A stretch of DNA of 64,000 bases from Phreatobacter sp. (GCF_027532945.1 NZ_JAPZTZ010000013.1:62001-126000), one strand, 5' to 3'; numbered from the stretch's first letter, positions 1 to 8,395 are shown. The notes: a model not told the origin generated them from the letters alone. A program made the numbers and translations.

Positions 1-330
1 AAGCTGGCGCAGCAGGGCGTGACGGACATGATCCGCATCTCCGATGCGCGCATGTCGGGAACGGCTTATGGCACCATCGTGCTGCATGTGACACCGGAGG
101 CGGCGGAGGGCTCGCCGCTGGCGCTGGTGCGGTCCGGTGACCGCATCAGCCTCGACGTGCCGAACCGGCGGGTGGACCTGCTGGTGAGCGAGGCCGAACT
201 CGCGGAGCGACGCAAGTCGTGGAAGAAGCCGAAGCACATGCGCCAGCGCCAGCGCGGCTACCGCAAGCTCTACCTCGACCACGTGACCCAGGCCGACAAG
301 GGCTGCGACTTCGACTTCCTGGAGAAGTGA
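1..330 (+). CDS. IlvD/Edd family dehydratase, C-terminal part (partial)
   Basis: The reading frame enters from the left edge and runs to a TGA at 328-330, so only the last 109 codons are present. The segment ISDARMSGTAYG followed by a domain ending in RGYRKLYLDHVTQAD matches the C-terminal end of the IlvD/Edd family of Fe-S dehydratases. Within that family the YLDHVTQADKG-DFDFL ending resembles L-arabonate or other sugar-acid dehydratases more than classical dihydroxy-acid dehydratase (IlvD), but the catalytic and cluster cysteines lie outside the window, so substrate cannot be decided. Known family reaction: dehydration of a 2,3-dihydroxy acid to a 2-keto acid. The following AEC transporter begins 95 bases downstream on the same strand and might move a related organic acid; that link is inference. 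Confidence 0.85.
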   Translation, partial: KLAQQGVTDMIRISDARMSGTAYGTIVLHVTPEAAEGSPLALVRSGDRISLDVPNRRVDLLVSEAELAERRKSWKKPKHMRQRQRGYRKLYLDHVTQADKGCDFDFLEK

Positions 331-425
331 GCGGGGGCCAGCACCGCCCCTCCCCCTTTCGCGCACCCCCTCATGCGCGGCGCGTGGTTGCGCGACCGGC
401 GCCGGCGTGATCGAAGACGCCCGCC

Positions 426-1352
426 ATGTCCCTGCTCATTTCCAGCCTCGCCCCGGTCTTCCTGCTCATCGTGCTCGGCGCCTATCTCAAGGTCATGCCG
501 CTGACCGACGAGGCCGGCTGGCGCGGGCTCGAGCGCGCCACCTACTACGTCTTCTTCCCGGCCATGATCATCATGACCCTGGCCAAGGCCGATCTCGGCA
601 CGGTGCCGGTGGTGGCCATGGGCCTGTCGCTGATCGCCGCCATCCTCGCCATGACGGTGATCCTCCTCGTGCTGCGCCCGGTGCTTGCCGGCTCGCTCGG
701 CATGGACGGGCCGGCCTTCACCTCGGTGTTCCAGGGCGCGACGCGGTGGAATTCCTTCGTCGCCATCGCCACGGCGGGCTCGCTCTATGGCCAGCTTGGC
801 CTGACGCTCACCGCCATTTCGGTGGCGGCGATGATCCCGCTGCTCAATGTGCTGGCGGTGGTGATGCTGCAGCGTCACGCTCAAGGGAAGCCAATCGTCC
901 TCGGGCCGACGCTGAAGGCGCTGATCTCCAATCCCTTCATCTGGTCCTCGGTGATCGGCATCGTCATCAACCTGTCCGGCCTGAAGCTGCCGATGATCGC
1001 CATGCGCTTCGGGGATATCCTCGGCGCGGCGGCGCTCGGCACCGGCCTCCTGCTGGTCGGCGCGGGTCTCGACGTGAAGGCGGCGATGCGGCCGCGCGCC
1101 ATCACCTGGATCACCACGGGGCTGAAGCTCGCGCTCATGCCGGCCATGGTCGCGGCCATCGCCATGGCGCTCGGCGTCGATGGCGTGACGCTGAAGGTCG
1201 CGATCCTCTCCGCCGCCATGCCGACGGCGTCCGGCTCCTACATCCTCGCCCGCCAGATGGGCGGCGACGCGCCGCTCATGGCGGAGATCCTCACCGTGCA
1301 GACGCTGATTGCCGTGGTGACGATCCCGCTGGTTCTGTCGCTGGCGGGGTGA
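426..1352 (+). CDS. AEC family transporter (auxin efflux carrier type)
   Basis: A 308-residue protein made almost entirely of hydrophobic helices (about ten), starting MSLLISSLAPVFLLIVLGAY, the usual N-terminus of bacterial AEC (Mem_trans) permeases. The second half repeats the five-helix pattern (from about residue 160, ALISNPFIWSSVIGI), as in this inverted-repeat fold. Bacterial members export or import small organic acids such as malate or malonate; the substrate here is unknown. It sits 95 bases after a sugar-acid dehydratase gene, on the same strand, and a strong GC hairpin follows the stop. The ATG at 426 is preceded only by a weak GAAG (positions 413-416). Confidence 0.85.
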   Translation: MSLLISSLAPVFLLIVLGAYLKVMPLTDEAGWRGLERATYYVFFPAMIIMTLAKADLGTVPVVAMGLSLIAAILAMTVILLVLRPVLAGSLGMDGPAFTSVFQGATRWNSFVAIATAGSLYGQLGLTLTAISVAAMIPLLNVLAVVMLQRHAQGKPIVLGPTLKALISNPFIWSSVIGIVINLSGLKLPMIAMRFGDILGAAALGTGLLLVGAGLDVKAAMRPRAITWITTGLKLALMPAMVAAIAMALGVDGVTLKVAILSAAMPTASGSYILARQMGGDAPLMAEILTVQTLIAVVTIPLVLSLAG

Positions 1353-1360
1353 AACGCCAA

Positions 1361-1380
1361 CGGCCCCCGCGAGGGGGCCG
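1361..1380. terminator. GC-rich hairpin between convergent genes
   Basis: Perfect 8-bp stem CGGCCCCC/GGGGGCCG with a GCGA loop, 8 bases after the AEC transporter stop and 24 bases from the stop of the oppositely oriented small secreted protein. There is no T-run on either side, so it may be a Rho-assisted or 3'-end-stabilising hairpin rather than a classical terminator. Confidence 0.5.
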
Positions 1381-1404
1381 CCGCGTTCATCGGCTCAGCG
1401 CCGA

Positions 1405-1785
1405 TCAGCGATAGTCGCGGAACGTGTGCGGATAGCGCTCGTCCACCGCCGGGCCACGGCGATAGCGCACCGGCGGGCGCTCGTAGACATAGGCCGGCTC
1501 CTCGTAATAGCGCTGGCGCGGCGCGTAGTAGCCGCCGCCATAGCCATAGGCGCCGTAGCGCGGCGCGTAGTAGCTGTTCTCATAGGCCTGGCGGCGCTGG
1601 TCGGCAGCGATCGCCGCGGCGCCAAGGCCGATGATGCCCAGCGCGATGCCGGCGCCGATGGCCGCGCCATTGTCGCGGTGATAATGGCGGCGATAGTACT
1701 GCGCCTCGGCGGGCGCAACAGCGGCGGCGGTGCCGAGGGCGACGATGCCGGCAGCAATGGCGGCCTTCACTTTGCGGGAAATCAT
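1405..1785 (-). CDS. Small secreted Tyr/Arg-rich protein, function unknown
   Basis: A 126-residue protein with a clear signal peptide: MISRKVK, a hydrophobic Ala-rich stretch, and a likely signal peptidase I site APAEA|QYY near residue 27/28. A glycine-zipper-like hydrophobic segment follows (about 40-60, GAGIALGIIGLGAAA), then a low-complexity tail rich in Tyr, Gly, Arg and Pro. The architecture suggests an envelope-associated protein that inserts once in a membrane or self-associates; I do not recognise a named family. AAAGGGG about 7 bases upstream of the ATG supports the start. It is monocistronic, convergent with the AEC transporter and downstream of the acpS terminator. Confidence 0.7.
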   Translation of the reverse strand: MISRKVKAAIAAGIVALGTAAAVAPAEAQYYRRHYHRDNGAAIGAGIALGIIGLGAAAIAADQRRQAYENSYYAPRYGAYGYGGGYYAPRQRYYEEPAYVYERPPVRYRRGPAVDERYPHTFRDYR

Positions 1786-1898
1786 GGGACTGCCCCTTTC
1801 GGTTCTGAGGATCTCGTGGCGCGATGCGCCTCGACTGCGGATGTCTCAAGAACGTGGGGACAGGTGTAGAGGTTCCGCCTTGAACGGCATCTGAATGC

Positions 1899-1924
1899 AA
1901 AAAGGCGGCACCGTGGCACCGCCG
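1899..1924 (-). terminator. Rho-independent terminator of the pyrE-acpS operon
   Basis: Read on the minus strand, GGCGGTGC pairs with GGTGCCGCC (GU pairs included) around a short loop, followed by TTTTT. It lies 26-51 bases after the acpS stop codon, where the minus-strand operon should end. Confidence 0.8.
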
Positions 1925-1949
1925 TGAACAGGTGTTCAGCCGCGGCACC

Positions 1950-2351
1950 TCAGGCGAGCGGCAGCGCCTCGATGACGATGAAGGCCTGCGCCCAGGGGTG
2001 GTCGTCGGTGATGGTGAGGTGGATGACGGCGCGGTGGCCGGCCGGCGTGATGGCCGCGAGACGCTCGGCGGCGCCGCCGGTCAGCGCCATGGTCGGCGCG
2101 CCGGAGGGGAGGTTGACCACCCCCATATCCTTCCAGAAAACGCCGCGGCGGATGCCGGTGCCGAGCGCCTTGGCGCAGGCCTCCTTGGCGGCGAAACGCT
2201 TGGCATAGGTGGCAGCGCGGTGGGCCCTCCCCTCCGCCTTCGCCCGCTCCACATCGGTGAAGAGACGGTGGGTGAAGCGCTCGGCATGGCGCTCGAGGCT
2301 CTTCTCGATGCGGCGGATGTCGCAGAGGTCGGAGCCGATACCGATGATCAC
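1950..2351 (-). CDS. acpS: Holo-[acyl-carrier-protein] synthase
   Basis: The enzyme transfers 4'-phosphopantetheine from CoA to the serine of apo-ACP; the acceptor acpP is also in this window. The 133-residue length is normal for group I AcpS. The signature [16 protein letters not shown] carries the Mg-binding Asp8, and [16 protein letters not shown] carries Glu57 and the CoA-binding segment. The start overlaps the stop of the upstream membrane-protein gene by 4 bases (ATGA), which implies translational coupling in a pyrE - membrane protein - acpS operon. In many relatives lepB and rnc follow acpS; here a terminator follows instead. Confidence 0.95.
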   Translation of the reverse strand: MIIGIGSDLCDIRRIEKSLERHAERFTHRLFTDVERAKAEGRAHRAATYAKRFAAKEACAKALGTGIRRGVFWKDMGVVNLPSGAPTMALTGGAAERLAAITPAGHRAVIHLTITDDHPWAQAFIVIEALPLA

Positions 2352-2812
2352 GCCGCCTGCCCTTTCTTGCGGGCGAGCAGCGTCAGCCAGATGCCGACGC
2401 CGGCAATGGCGAGGCCGAGCAGGATCAGCGGCACGCGCTCGCGCGGCGGGTCGTCGAGCACCACCATGTCCTCGCAGCGGGTGCCGGGGACGATGCGCAG
2501 GCTCTCATGCACCGGCTTGCCGTTCGGCGCGTGGCGATATTGGACCAGCGGCACGCGGCATTCCTGCACCATCGGGCCGATGCGGCGCTCATAGACGAAG
2601 GTCGGCACGCCCACCGTGTCGCGCGAGGAGGAGACGACGTTCGAGCCCGTCCAGCGGGCGATGACGGCCTCCTCGCGGCTCGCCTGCCAGTAGACCCAGA
2701 CCGGCAAGGCATTGGGCACCATGATGACGAGGCCGAGGAGTACGACGAAGAGCCCGACCAGCGAGCGCGTGCGGCCGGGCGAGAGCTCGTCGGCGGGCGC
2801 GGGCGCGCTCAT
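2348..2812 (-). CDS. Two-helix membrane protein of unknown function in the pyrE-acpS operon
   Basis: A 154-residue protein with an N-terminal transmembrane helix (about 19-41), an extracytoplasmic domain of about 85 residues with two Cys (in VQECRV and GTRCED), and a C-terminal helix (about 128-147) ending in RKKGQAA. That layout recalls DUF3592-type proteins, but I cannot confirm the family. The ATG at 2812 overlaps the pyrE stop by 4 bases (ATGA), and its own stop overlaps acpS by 4 bases, so all three genes are coupled. The coupling to pyrimidine and lipid-carrier genes does not by itself indicate a function. Confidence 0.75.
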   Translation of the reverse strand: MSAPAPADELSPGRTRSLVGLFVVLLGLVIMVPNALPVWVYWQASREEAVIARWTGSNVVSSSRDTVGVPTFVYERRIGPMVQECRVPLVQYRHAPNGKPVHESLRIVPGTRCEDMVVLDDPPRERVPLILLGLAIAGVGIWLTLLARKKGQAA

Positions 2813-3417
2813 GCCTTGGCACCCGGATTCTGCGCGCCCTGAATGCCGCGCGAGCCGGGCTTCACGGCGGGCAGCGCGGCGAGTTCCGGCGGCAGGGCGT
2901 CGGGGGCATAGTCCGGCACGTACCAGGAGAGCAGCGAGACCAGCGGCACGCCGACATCGGCCTTGCCGTCGGAGCGGTCGACGAGAACGGCGGCGCCGAC
3001 CGTCTCGCCGGGATGGCCGGCAATGGCGGCGAGGCATTCGCGGGTGGACAGGCCCGTGGTGACGATGTCCTCGACGACGAGGACGCGCGCGCCGGGCGGG
3101 ATCTCGAAGCCGCGGCGCAGCTTGAACTCGCCGTTCTCGCGCTCGACGAAGATGGCCTTGGCGCCGAGCTGGCGGGCGGTCTCGTAGCCCGGCACGATGC
3201 CGCCGACGGCGGGCGAGACGACATAGTCGATGCGGCCGAAGCGCTCCTTCACCTTCACGGCCAGCGCGGCGCAGAGCTTCGCCGTGCGCTCGGGGTCCAT
3301 GAAGACGAACATCTTCTGCAGGAAGACCGGGCTGCGCCGCCCCGAGGAGAGGATGAAATGGCCCTCCAGCAGGGCGCCGGCGGCGCGGAACTCGGCGAGC
3401 ACGTCGTCAGGGGTCAT
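2809..3417 (-). CDS. pyrE: Orotate phosphoribosyltransferase
   Basis: Converts orotate and PRPP to orotidine monophosphate in pyrimidine synthesis. The 202-residue protein has the PRPP-binding signature [11 protein letters not shown] (about 112-122) and the [11 protein letters not shown] segment near the N-terminus, as in alphaproteobacterial PyrE. It is the first gene of a minus-strand operon with the membrane protein and acpS, joined by 4-base overlaps. In related genomes pyrE commonly lies next to relA; here the two are separated by the ParB/methyltransferase island. The leader before the start contains TTGACT on the minus strand (about 3470-3475) as a possible -35 element. Confidence 0.95.
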   Translation of the reverse strand: MTPDDVLAEFRAAGALLEGHFILSSGRRSPVFLQKMFVFMDPERTAKLCAALAVKVKERFGRIDYVVSPAVGGIVPGYETARQLGAKAIFVERENGEFKLRRGFEIPPGARVLVVEDIVTTGLSTRECLAAIAGHPGETVGAAVLVDRSDGKADVGVPLVSLLSWYVPDYAPDALPPELAALPAVKPGSRGIQGAQNPGAKA

Positions 3418-3546
3418 GGGCTGTTTGTCCGTCGTGGTTCGACGGGGAGAGACGACGATTGGGGGGAGGAGTCAATTGCCGCGATCACGCACGCCCAATG
3501 CGGAAGGCCGGCCTCAGGAGGAGCCAAGATATCCAAGCATGCTCGC

Positions 3547-4473
3547 CTATGAGCCAGTTGCTAGAGCTCCCGGCCTAACTGCCTCGGCGCTGCAATCCAG
3601 CTCAATCATAGAACCAGACACCTCGGGGATGGCAAGCCCAGGACTGAAGAACATCGCCTCCACGCCCCTTAACTTCTCCCGCGCACTGTACCCAATTGAA
3701 TAACGCAAGCAATTTGTATTACCGTAGAGCCCATGTATTGGCGCAACATCATCGTACGATACAATCCAGCACACATTGCCAAGATCACGTGCTGCGCAAG
3801 CTACGTTGGCGTGATCCTCATGTTTGTAGAAATTGTAATAAAGATCGCGCCCCTTCTCGTAATATGGTGGATCAAGATAAACTAGCGTTTTTCTAGGCCA
3901 TTTAGGCGCCGCCTGCTGCATAAAATCGATCGCGTCGATGTTGCTCAGTGCAATGAATCTACGCATTCGATTAATATTGAGTATTCGATCGATCAGCGCA
4001 TCCTTGTTATACCGAGCATCAATTTTCCACACGCCTGCTTGTTTCGCACCACCGATCGCTCCCCCGTTGAGGATACCCGATCGGTTAGTGCGGTTCAGGA
4101 AAAACGTTGCAAACCCAAGTTCAAGGCTGACTTCCTGGGCAGTTGCAAAGATTTTCTTCGCGCGGTCTCGCGTCTCCATGTTTACTGGTGTGTCCCGGAT
4201 AAGACTTATCAGCCCATCTGCATCATTCAGAACAGCGTTCCAGAACGCGTAGATGGCAAGATTGAGATCATTGATCGCAACTCGACGGACAACCCCGGTG
4301 AGAAGAAGCTCCATTGCGACCGCCGCACCGCCAGCATATGGCTCCACGTAGGCGCCGTCACAAAGACGGTTAGATTTAATTACGTCGGCCACAAAACGCG
4401 CAAGCTTTCCCTTACCTCCCGGATAGCGCAAAGGGGAAAAGTGGCCGGAAGGGGATGGCATTCTAGGAGTCAT
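3547..4473 (-). CDS. DNA adenine methyltransferase, D12 (Dam/DpnM) class
   Basis: Predicted N6-adenine methyltransferase of 308 residues. Visible motifs are the D12-class N-terminal RYPGGKGK (16-23), the S-adenosylmethionine-binding EPYAGG (44-49), and the catalytic DPPY (201-204) preceded by LVYL. NRTNRSGILNGG (about 127-138) is also typical of the class. The target sequence cannot be read from the protein. The start codon overlaps the stop of the upstream ParB-like gene by one base (TAATG), so the two are coupled. No restriction endonuclease gene is adjacent. Base composition is clearly lower in GC than the neighbours (25 of 60 in 3961-4020), as expected for acquired DNA. It is not the CcrM cell-cycle methyltransferase, which belongs to a different motif class. 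Confidence 0.9.
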   Translation of the reverse strand: MTPRMPSPSGHFSPLRYPGGKGKLARFVADVIKSNRLCDGAYVEPYAGGAAVAMELLLTGVVRRVAINDLNLAIYAFWNAVLNDADGLISLIRDTPVNMETRDRAKKIFATAQEVSLELGFATFFLNRTNRSGILNGGAIGGAKQAGVWKIDARYNKDALIDRILNINRMRRFIALSNIDAIDFMQQAAPKWPRKTLVYLDPPYYEKGRDLYYNFYKHEDHANVACAARDLGNVCWIVSYDDVAPIHGLYGNTNCLRYSIGYSAREKLRGVEAMFFSPGLAIPEVSGSMIELDCSAEAVRPGALATGS

Positions 4474-5873
4474 TATTTATGGACTCCATAAACGGCGACG
4501 AAGAGCGGGATCGCGCTATCCCACGCATTCCTGATATCATCTGGTGACGGTTTTTGAAAATGACTATGTACATAACCGTTCAACGCACCAAATGACATTG
4601 CCCCACCCTTCGTTGTCAAAATCATCTTGATGGGCGTGAGGTCGCCAGGCTTTGTCAAACGTCCCTTTGCAGCAATCAAGTGCTGGAAGACTACACCGAA
4701 TCGGCCCTTTAGGTCTAATGTTTCACCCGAGGCGTCTTTATCGGATAAGCCGCTCTGCCTCATCTCCGTTTCCACGGTGAACTCCAGCCAAGCGCGAAAC
4801 AGAAAAGCACATCCAAGCGGCGTCTCTCGGAGTTTGAGTTTACTAGCCTCCCTGAGGAGTTGTTTGCCTTTTTCATTTGCCGGCTCCGCGAACGTATGCC
4901 TATTCGGCGCAAGGGTCTGGCGGAGGGGGGTGACTTTTTTGGTTTTGACCTGCGTAGGACTGACAGACTGAGGGGCGAGACGCGGACGGATAGCTCCATC
5001 TTTTATACTCGTTTGCGCAAACAAGCTCGCTGTCGTTTCGCTCTGCCCTTCTACCGACAGTTCAGTCGGCAGCAACGAAAAATACTCTGCAATCTCTGAC
5101 GCTTTATTATAACTACGTGAATTCACATCACCAGCATCGATGTCACTGAATATCTTACTAAGTACTGATAAGACGAATTTCGGGTCACGGCGGAACGCTG
5201 GACCATTTCCACCATGGTCCTCAACAAATCCGATATGCTGCTTCCCCGCCTTCGAGACAAGAAAACGCCGGAGCGTGGTTGGGTTTTTCTCGACACTTTT
5301 TCTTATTCGAACCCATTCGGATTCTTCGAATAGAGAATTTCTCTCGACAAAACTAATTACATCAAGAACAGTTCTATCTTTCTGAAATCTGTCACTCTCA
5401 AGGGAACCCCACGAAATTCGACCTTCACCCTCCAAATTTTTACCATGCCGACGCTCAATCCATTCGTTGGCGTCAGCGCGACTTTCGAACAGAACGCAAC
5501 TCAGGGGCTGTACGGGGGAAAATCCAACTGCCGCCTCTTTGAGGCGCTTCTTTGTGCTGTCGATAAGGCGTGTTCCGTCTAGCAGTGCTGGATTGTATAA
5601 AACCTTGAGTGCAGCAAGCCGCCTATTCCCATCAACAACAACAAAGCTGTCGCTTTCTTCCTCATTTTCAATCACATAGAAGCTGTCACCAGGATCTAGG
5701 TCATTGGCTTTGATGCTGAGCATCATGTTTCGGAAATGGTGGAAGTTCAGTCGTACAATTGCTTCGAGTGCTTCAGATTGACTTGCCACTGTGCCGGTCC
5801 GCGGATTCTCTCGGTCCAACAGCAAATCACCAACTTCCGCTTCCATTTTGGTCGTATGGAGTCGCGCCATCAT
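4473..5873 (-). CDS. ParB/Srx-like N-terminal domain protein paired with an adenine methyltransferase
   Basis: A 466-residue protein. The N-terminal half shows the ParB-superfamily pattern: ENPR (22-25) and VDGNRRLAAL (80-89), where the ParB arginine motif would be. No helix-turn-helix like that of chromosomal ParB is apparent, and there is no parA beside it. The C-terminal 130 or so residues form a separate, probably helical domain (LGCAFLFRAWLEF, then LNGYVHSHF and IRNAWDSAIPLF) that looks like the all-helical C-termini of some conflict-system proteins; it contains an Rx6H pair (R391, H398). The start was set at ATG 5873 because AGGAG lies 5 bases before it (8 before the adjacent ATG at 5870); an ATG at 5906 has no ribosome site. 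The gene has low GC and forms a two-gene unit with the methyltransferase. Function unknown; a role in DNA modification or defence is inference. Confidence 0.75.
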   Translation of the reverse strand: MMARLHTTKMEAEVGDLLLDRENPRTGTVASQSEALEAIVRLNFHHFRNMMLSIKANDLDPGDSFYVIENEEESDSFVVVDGNRRLAALKVLYNPALLDGTRLIDSTKKRLKEAAVGFSPVQPLSCVLFESRADANEWIERRHGKNLEGEGRISWGSLESDRFQKDRTVLDVISFVERNSLFEESEWVRIRKSVEKNPTTLRRFLVSKAGKQHIGFVEDHGGNGPAFRRDPKFVLSVLSKIFSDIDAGDVNSRSYNKASEIAEYFSLLPTELSVEGQSETTASLFAQTSIKDGAIRPRLAPQSVSPTQVKTKKVTPLRQTLAPNRHTFAEPANEKGKQLLREASKLKLRETPLGCAFLFRAWLEFTVETEMRQSGLSDKDASGETLDLKGRFGVVFQHLIAAKGRLTKPGDLTPIKMILTTKGGAMSFGALNGYVHSHFQKPSPDDIRNAWDSAIPLFVAVYGVHK

Positions 5874-6017
5874 ACCCACTCCTAAGTGGATGACAGACTT
5901 CAACATTTGCGAGCATTTTGCAACACATGCACCTAATGCCTGTGAAGAAACTTAGGTGATCAAGGTCCGCCCGATATACCGACCATCCCCAGAGACTAAG
6001 GTCAAAAGCAGCAGATG

Positions 6018-8195
6018 CTACTCAAACACCCGCCCGGCCTCGGCCGAGATCGGCAGGTCCCGGATCCCCGCGATGATCGCGTTGAGGTGCTTGAGGTCCC
6101 AGACCTCCAGGTCGATGACCACGTTCGTGTAATCCGCGGCCGAGCGCTGCATCCGCAGGTTGTCGATGTTGCCGTCATTGTCGGCGATGACCTGCGTCAC
6201 CGCGGCGAGCGAACCCGGCGCGTTGCGTGACTTCACCGCGATGCGGGCGGGGTAGCGGGTGCGGAGCGCCTCGTCGATGTCCCAGCGCACGTCGAGCCAG
6301 CGCTCCGGCTCGTTGTCGAAGGCGGCGAGCGCCGGCGACTGGATCGGATAGATGGTGATCCCCTCCCCCGGCGTGAGGATGCCGACGATGCGGTCGCCGG
6401 GCACGGCGCCGCCCTCGCGCGAGATGGTCACCGGCAGGTCGGAATTGATGCCGCGGATGGGGATGGCACCCTCCGTTTCCGGCACCTGGAACTTCAGCGA
6501 GGTGTCCTTGCCCACCCCGAACCATTCGGCGGTCGGCTTCGGCCCCAGCGGCACCTCGCTCTTGAAGTCCGGATGCACCGCTTTCAGCACGTCGTCGGCG
6601 GGGATCTCGTCGCGGCCCACCGCCCAGAACACGTCGTCGATGGAGGAGCGCGCGAGGCGCTTGAGGCCCTGTTTCACCGTCTCGTCGGAGAAGGGCTTGC
6701 CGGCTCTTGCGAAGAGCTGCTGGACGATGCGGCGGCCGAGCTCGAGATACTGGTTGCGGGTGGCGGCGCGCGTCGCCCGGCGGATGGCGGAACGGGCCCG
6801 GCCCGTCACCACGATGCTCTCCCAGGCGGGCGACGGGGTCGCCGCCGCATCGGTGATGATCTCCACCTCGTCGCCGTTCTGCAGCTCGGTGACGAGCGGG
6901 CGCTCGACACCGTTGATGCGGGCGCGCGAGCACTGGTTGCCGATGTCGGTATGCACCGCATAGGCGAAGTCGATGCAATTGGCCTTGCGCGGCAGGGCGA
7001 TGAGCCGGCCCTTCGGGGTGAAGCAATAGACCTGGTCGGAGAAGAGCTCGAGCTTGGTATGTTCGAGGAACTCTTCCGGATTGTCGCCATGGGCGAGCAT
7101 ATCGACGGTGCGCCGCAGCCAGGCATAGGCGCGGCTCTCCAAGGCATGGGCGGCGTCGGCGTCGCCATCCTTGTAGAGGGCATGGGCGGCAATGCCGTAT
7201 TCGTTCACCTCGTGCATCTGACGGGTGCGGATCTGCATCTCGACGCGCTGGCTCTCCGGGCCGATGACGGTGGTGTGGAGCGAGCGGTAGTCGTTGCCCT
7301 TCGGCGTCGAGATATAGTCCTTGAAGCGCTGCGGCACGGCGGGCCAGGTCGTGTGGATGATGCCGACCGCGCGGTAACAGTCGGCGATGGTGTCGACGAG
7401 GATGCGGAAGGCGACGACGTCGGAGAGCTGCTCGAAGGAGACGGCCTTGCGCTCCATCTTGCGGTAGATCGAATAGGGCTTCTTCAGCCGGCCGGTGACC
7501 TCGGCGCTGATGCCCTCGCCGGCGAGCTTGCGGGTGAGCTGGGTCTCGATCTCCTCGACGACGCGGGCCACCGCGTCGCGCTGGCGCGACAGGCGCTGGT
7601 CGAGCGCCTCATAGGCCTCCGGATTGATCTGGCGGAAGGAGAGGTCCTCCAGCTCCTCGCGCATGTCATGCATGCCCATGCGGCCGGCGAGCGGGGCATA
7701 GATGTCCAGCGTCTCCTGGCCGATGCGGGTGCGCTTGGCGGGGGGCACATAGTGCAGCGTGCGCATGTTGTGGAGCCGGTCGGCGAGCTTCACGAGGAGC
7801 ACCCGCACGTCGGATGTGATGGCGAGGAGGAGCTTCCTCAGGTTCTCCGCCTGCACCGCCTGTTTCGACACGAGGTCGAGCTTCTTTAGCTTGGTGAGCC
7901 CATCGACCAGTTCGGCGATGGCCGGGCCGAACTTCTCGCGGATGTCGTCCTTGGTGGCGGCGGTATCCTCGATCGTGTCGTGCAGGAGCGCCGCGACGAT
8001 GGTGGCGTCGTCGAGCTTCAGGTCGGTGAGGATCGCCGCGACTTCGAGCGGATGAGAGAAATAGGGATCGCCCGAGGCGCGCTTCTGCGTGCCGTGGGCC
8101 AGCATGGCATAGACATAGGCGCGGTTGAGCAGGGCCTCGTCGGCCCGGGGATTGTAGCGCTTGACGCGCTCCACCAGCTCATATTGCCGCATCAT
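6018..8195 (-). CDS. relA: Bifunctional (p)ppGpp synthetase/hydrolase (RelA/SpoT homologue)
   Basis: This 725-residue RSH protein makes and degrades the stringent-response alarmone. Domains in order: HD hydrolase with H34, H48 (FSHP) and the H72-D73 pair in LLHDTIEDT, so hydrolysis should be intact; synthetase region with GRLKKPYSIYRKM and YRSLHTTVIGP; TGS domain (VYCFTPKGRLIALPR); and a C-terminal ACT domain (NAPGSLAAVTQVIADN). Alphaproteobacteria usually carry one such long RSH, commonly called rsh, relA or spoT. It ends with TAG at 6018-6020. It lies downstream of rpoZ on the same strand, with the rpoZ terminator between them, so it probably has its own promoter within 8196-8343. Confidence 0.95.
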   Translation of the reverse strand: MMRQYELVERVKRYNPRADEALLNRAYVYAMLAHGTQKRASGDPYFSHPLEVAAILTDLKLDDATIVAALLHDTIEDTAATKDDIREKFGPAIAELVDGLTKLKKLDLVSKQAVQAENLRKLLLAITSDVRVLLVKLADRLHNMRTLHYVPPAKRTRIGQETLDIYAPLAGRMGMHDMREELEDLSFRQINPEAYEALDQRLSRQRDAVARVVEEIETQLTRKLAGEGISAEVTGRLKKPYSIYRKMERKAVSFEQLSDVVAFRILVDTIADCYRAVGIIHTTWPAVPQRFKDYISTPKGNDYRSLHTTVIGPESQRVEMQIRTRQMHEVNEYGIAAHALYKDGDADAAHALESRAYAWLRRTVDMLAHGDNPEEFLEHTKLELFSDQVYCFTPKGRLIALPRKANCIDFAYAVHTDIGNQCSRARINGVERPLVTELQNGDEVEIITDAAATPSPAWESIVVTGRARSAIRRATRAATRNQYLELGRRIVQQLFARAGKPFSDETVKQGLKRLARSSIDDVFWAVGRDEIPADDVLKAVHPDFKSEVPLGPKPTAEWFGVGKDTSLKFQVPETEGAIPIRGINSDLPVTISREGGAVPGDRIVGILTPGEGITIYPIQSPALAAFDNEPERWLDVRWDIDEALRTRYPARIAVKSRNAPGSLAAVTQVIADNDGNIDNLRMQRSAADYTNVVIDLEVWDLKHLNAIIAGIRDLPISAEAGRVFE

Positions 8196-8343
8196 GGTGG
8201 GGTGGACGGACCTTCCGGGATTCGTGTCGCAAGCCCGTCACGATAGCATCGGCAGGCACGGGGGCGGCAAGGCCGCGGGAGACAAGGACAGCGCACGCTG
8301 GCGTGAGCGGGCGGCACGGTCGGCGCGACGGGATGGCCCAAAC

Positions 8344-8369
8344 GAAAAGGGCGACCTTTCGGCCGCCCT
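8344..8369 (-). terminator. Rho-independent terminator after rpoZ
   Basis: On the minus strand AGGGCGGCC pairs with GGTCGCCCT around a GAAA tetraloop, followed by TTTTCGTTT. It begins 26 bases after the rpoZ stop and separates rpoZ from relA. Confidence 0.85.
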
Positions 8370-8395
8370 GATGGTCTCGCGACAGGCGAGAGGGC

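Noticed and set aside
3547-4473. Methyltransferase as the cell-cycle enzyme CcrM
   Set aside because: Motif order (RYPGGK, EPYAGG, DPPY) is that of the D12 class, whereas CcrM belongs to a different class, so this is an accessory enzyme.
4473-5873. ParB-like protein as a chromosome or plasmid partition protein
   Set aside because: There is no parA or obvious helix-turn-helix, the C-terminal domain differs, and the gene is coupled to a methyltransferase. No replication origin or parS cluster was seen.
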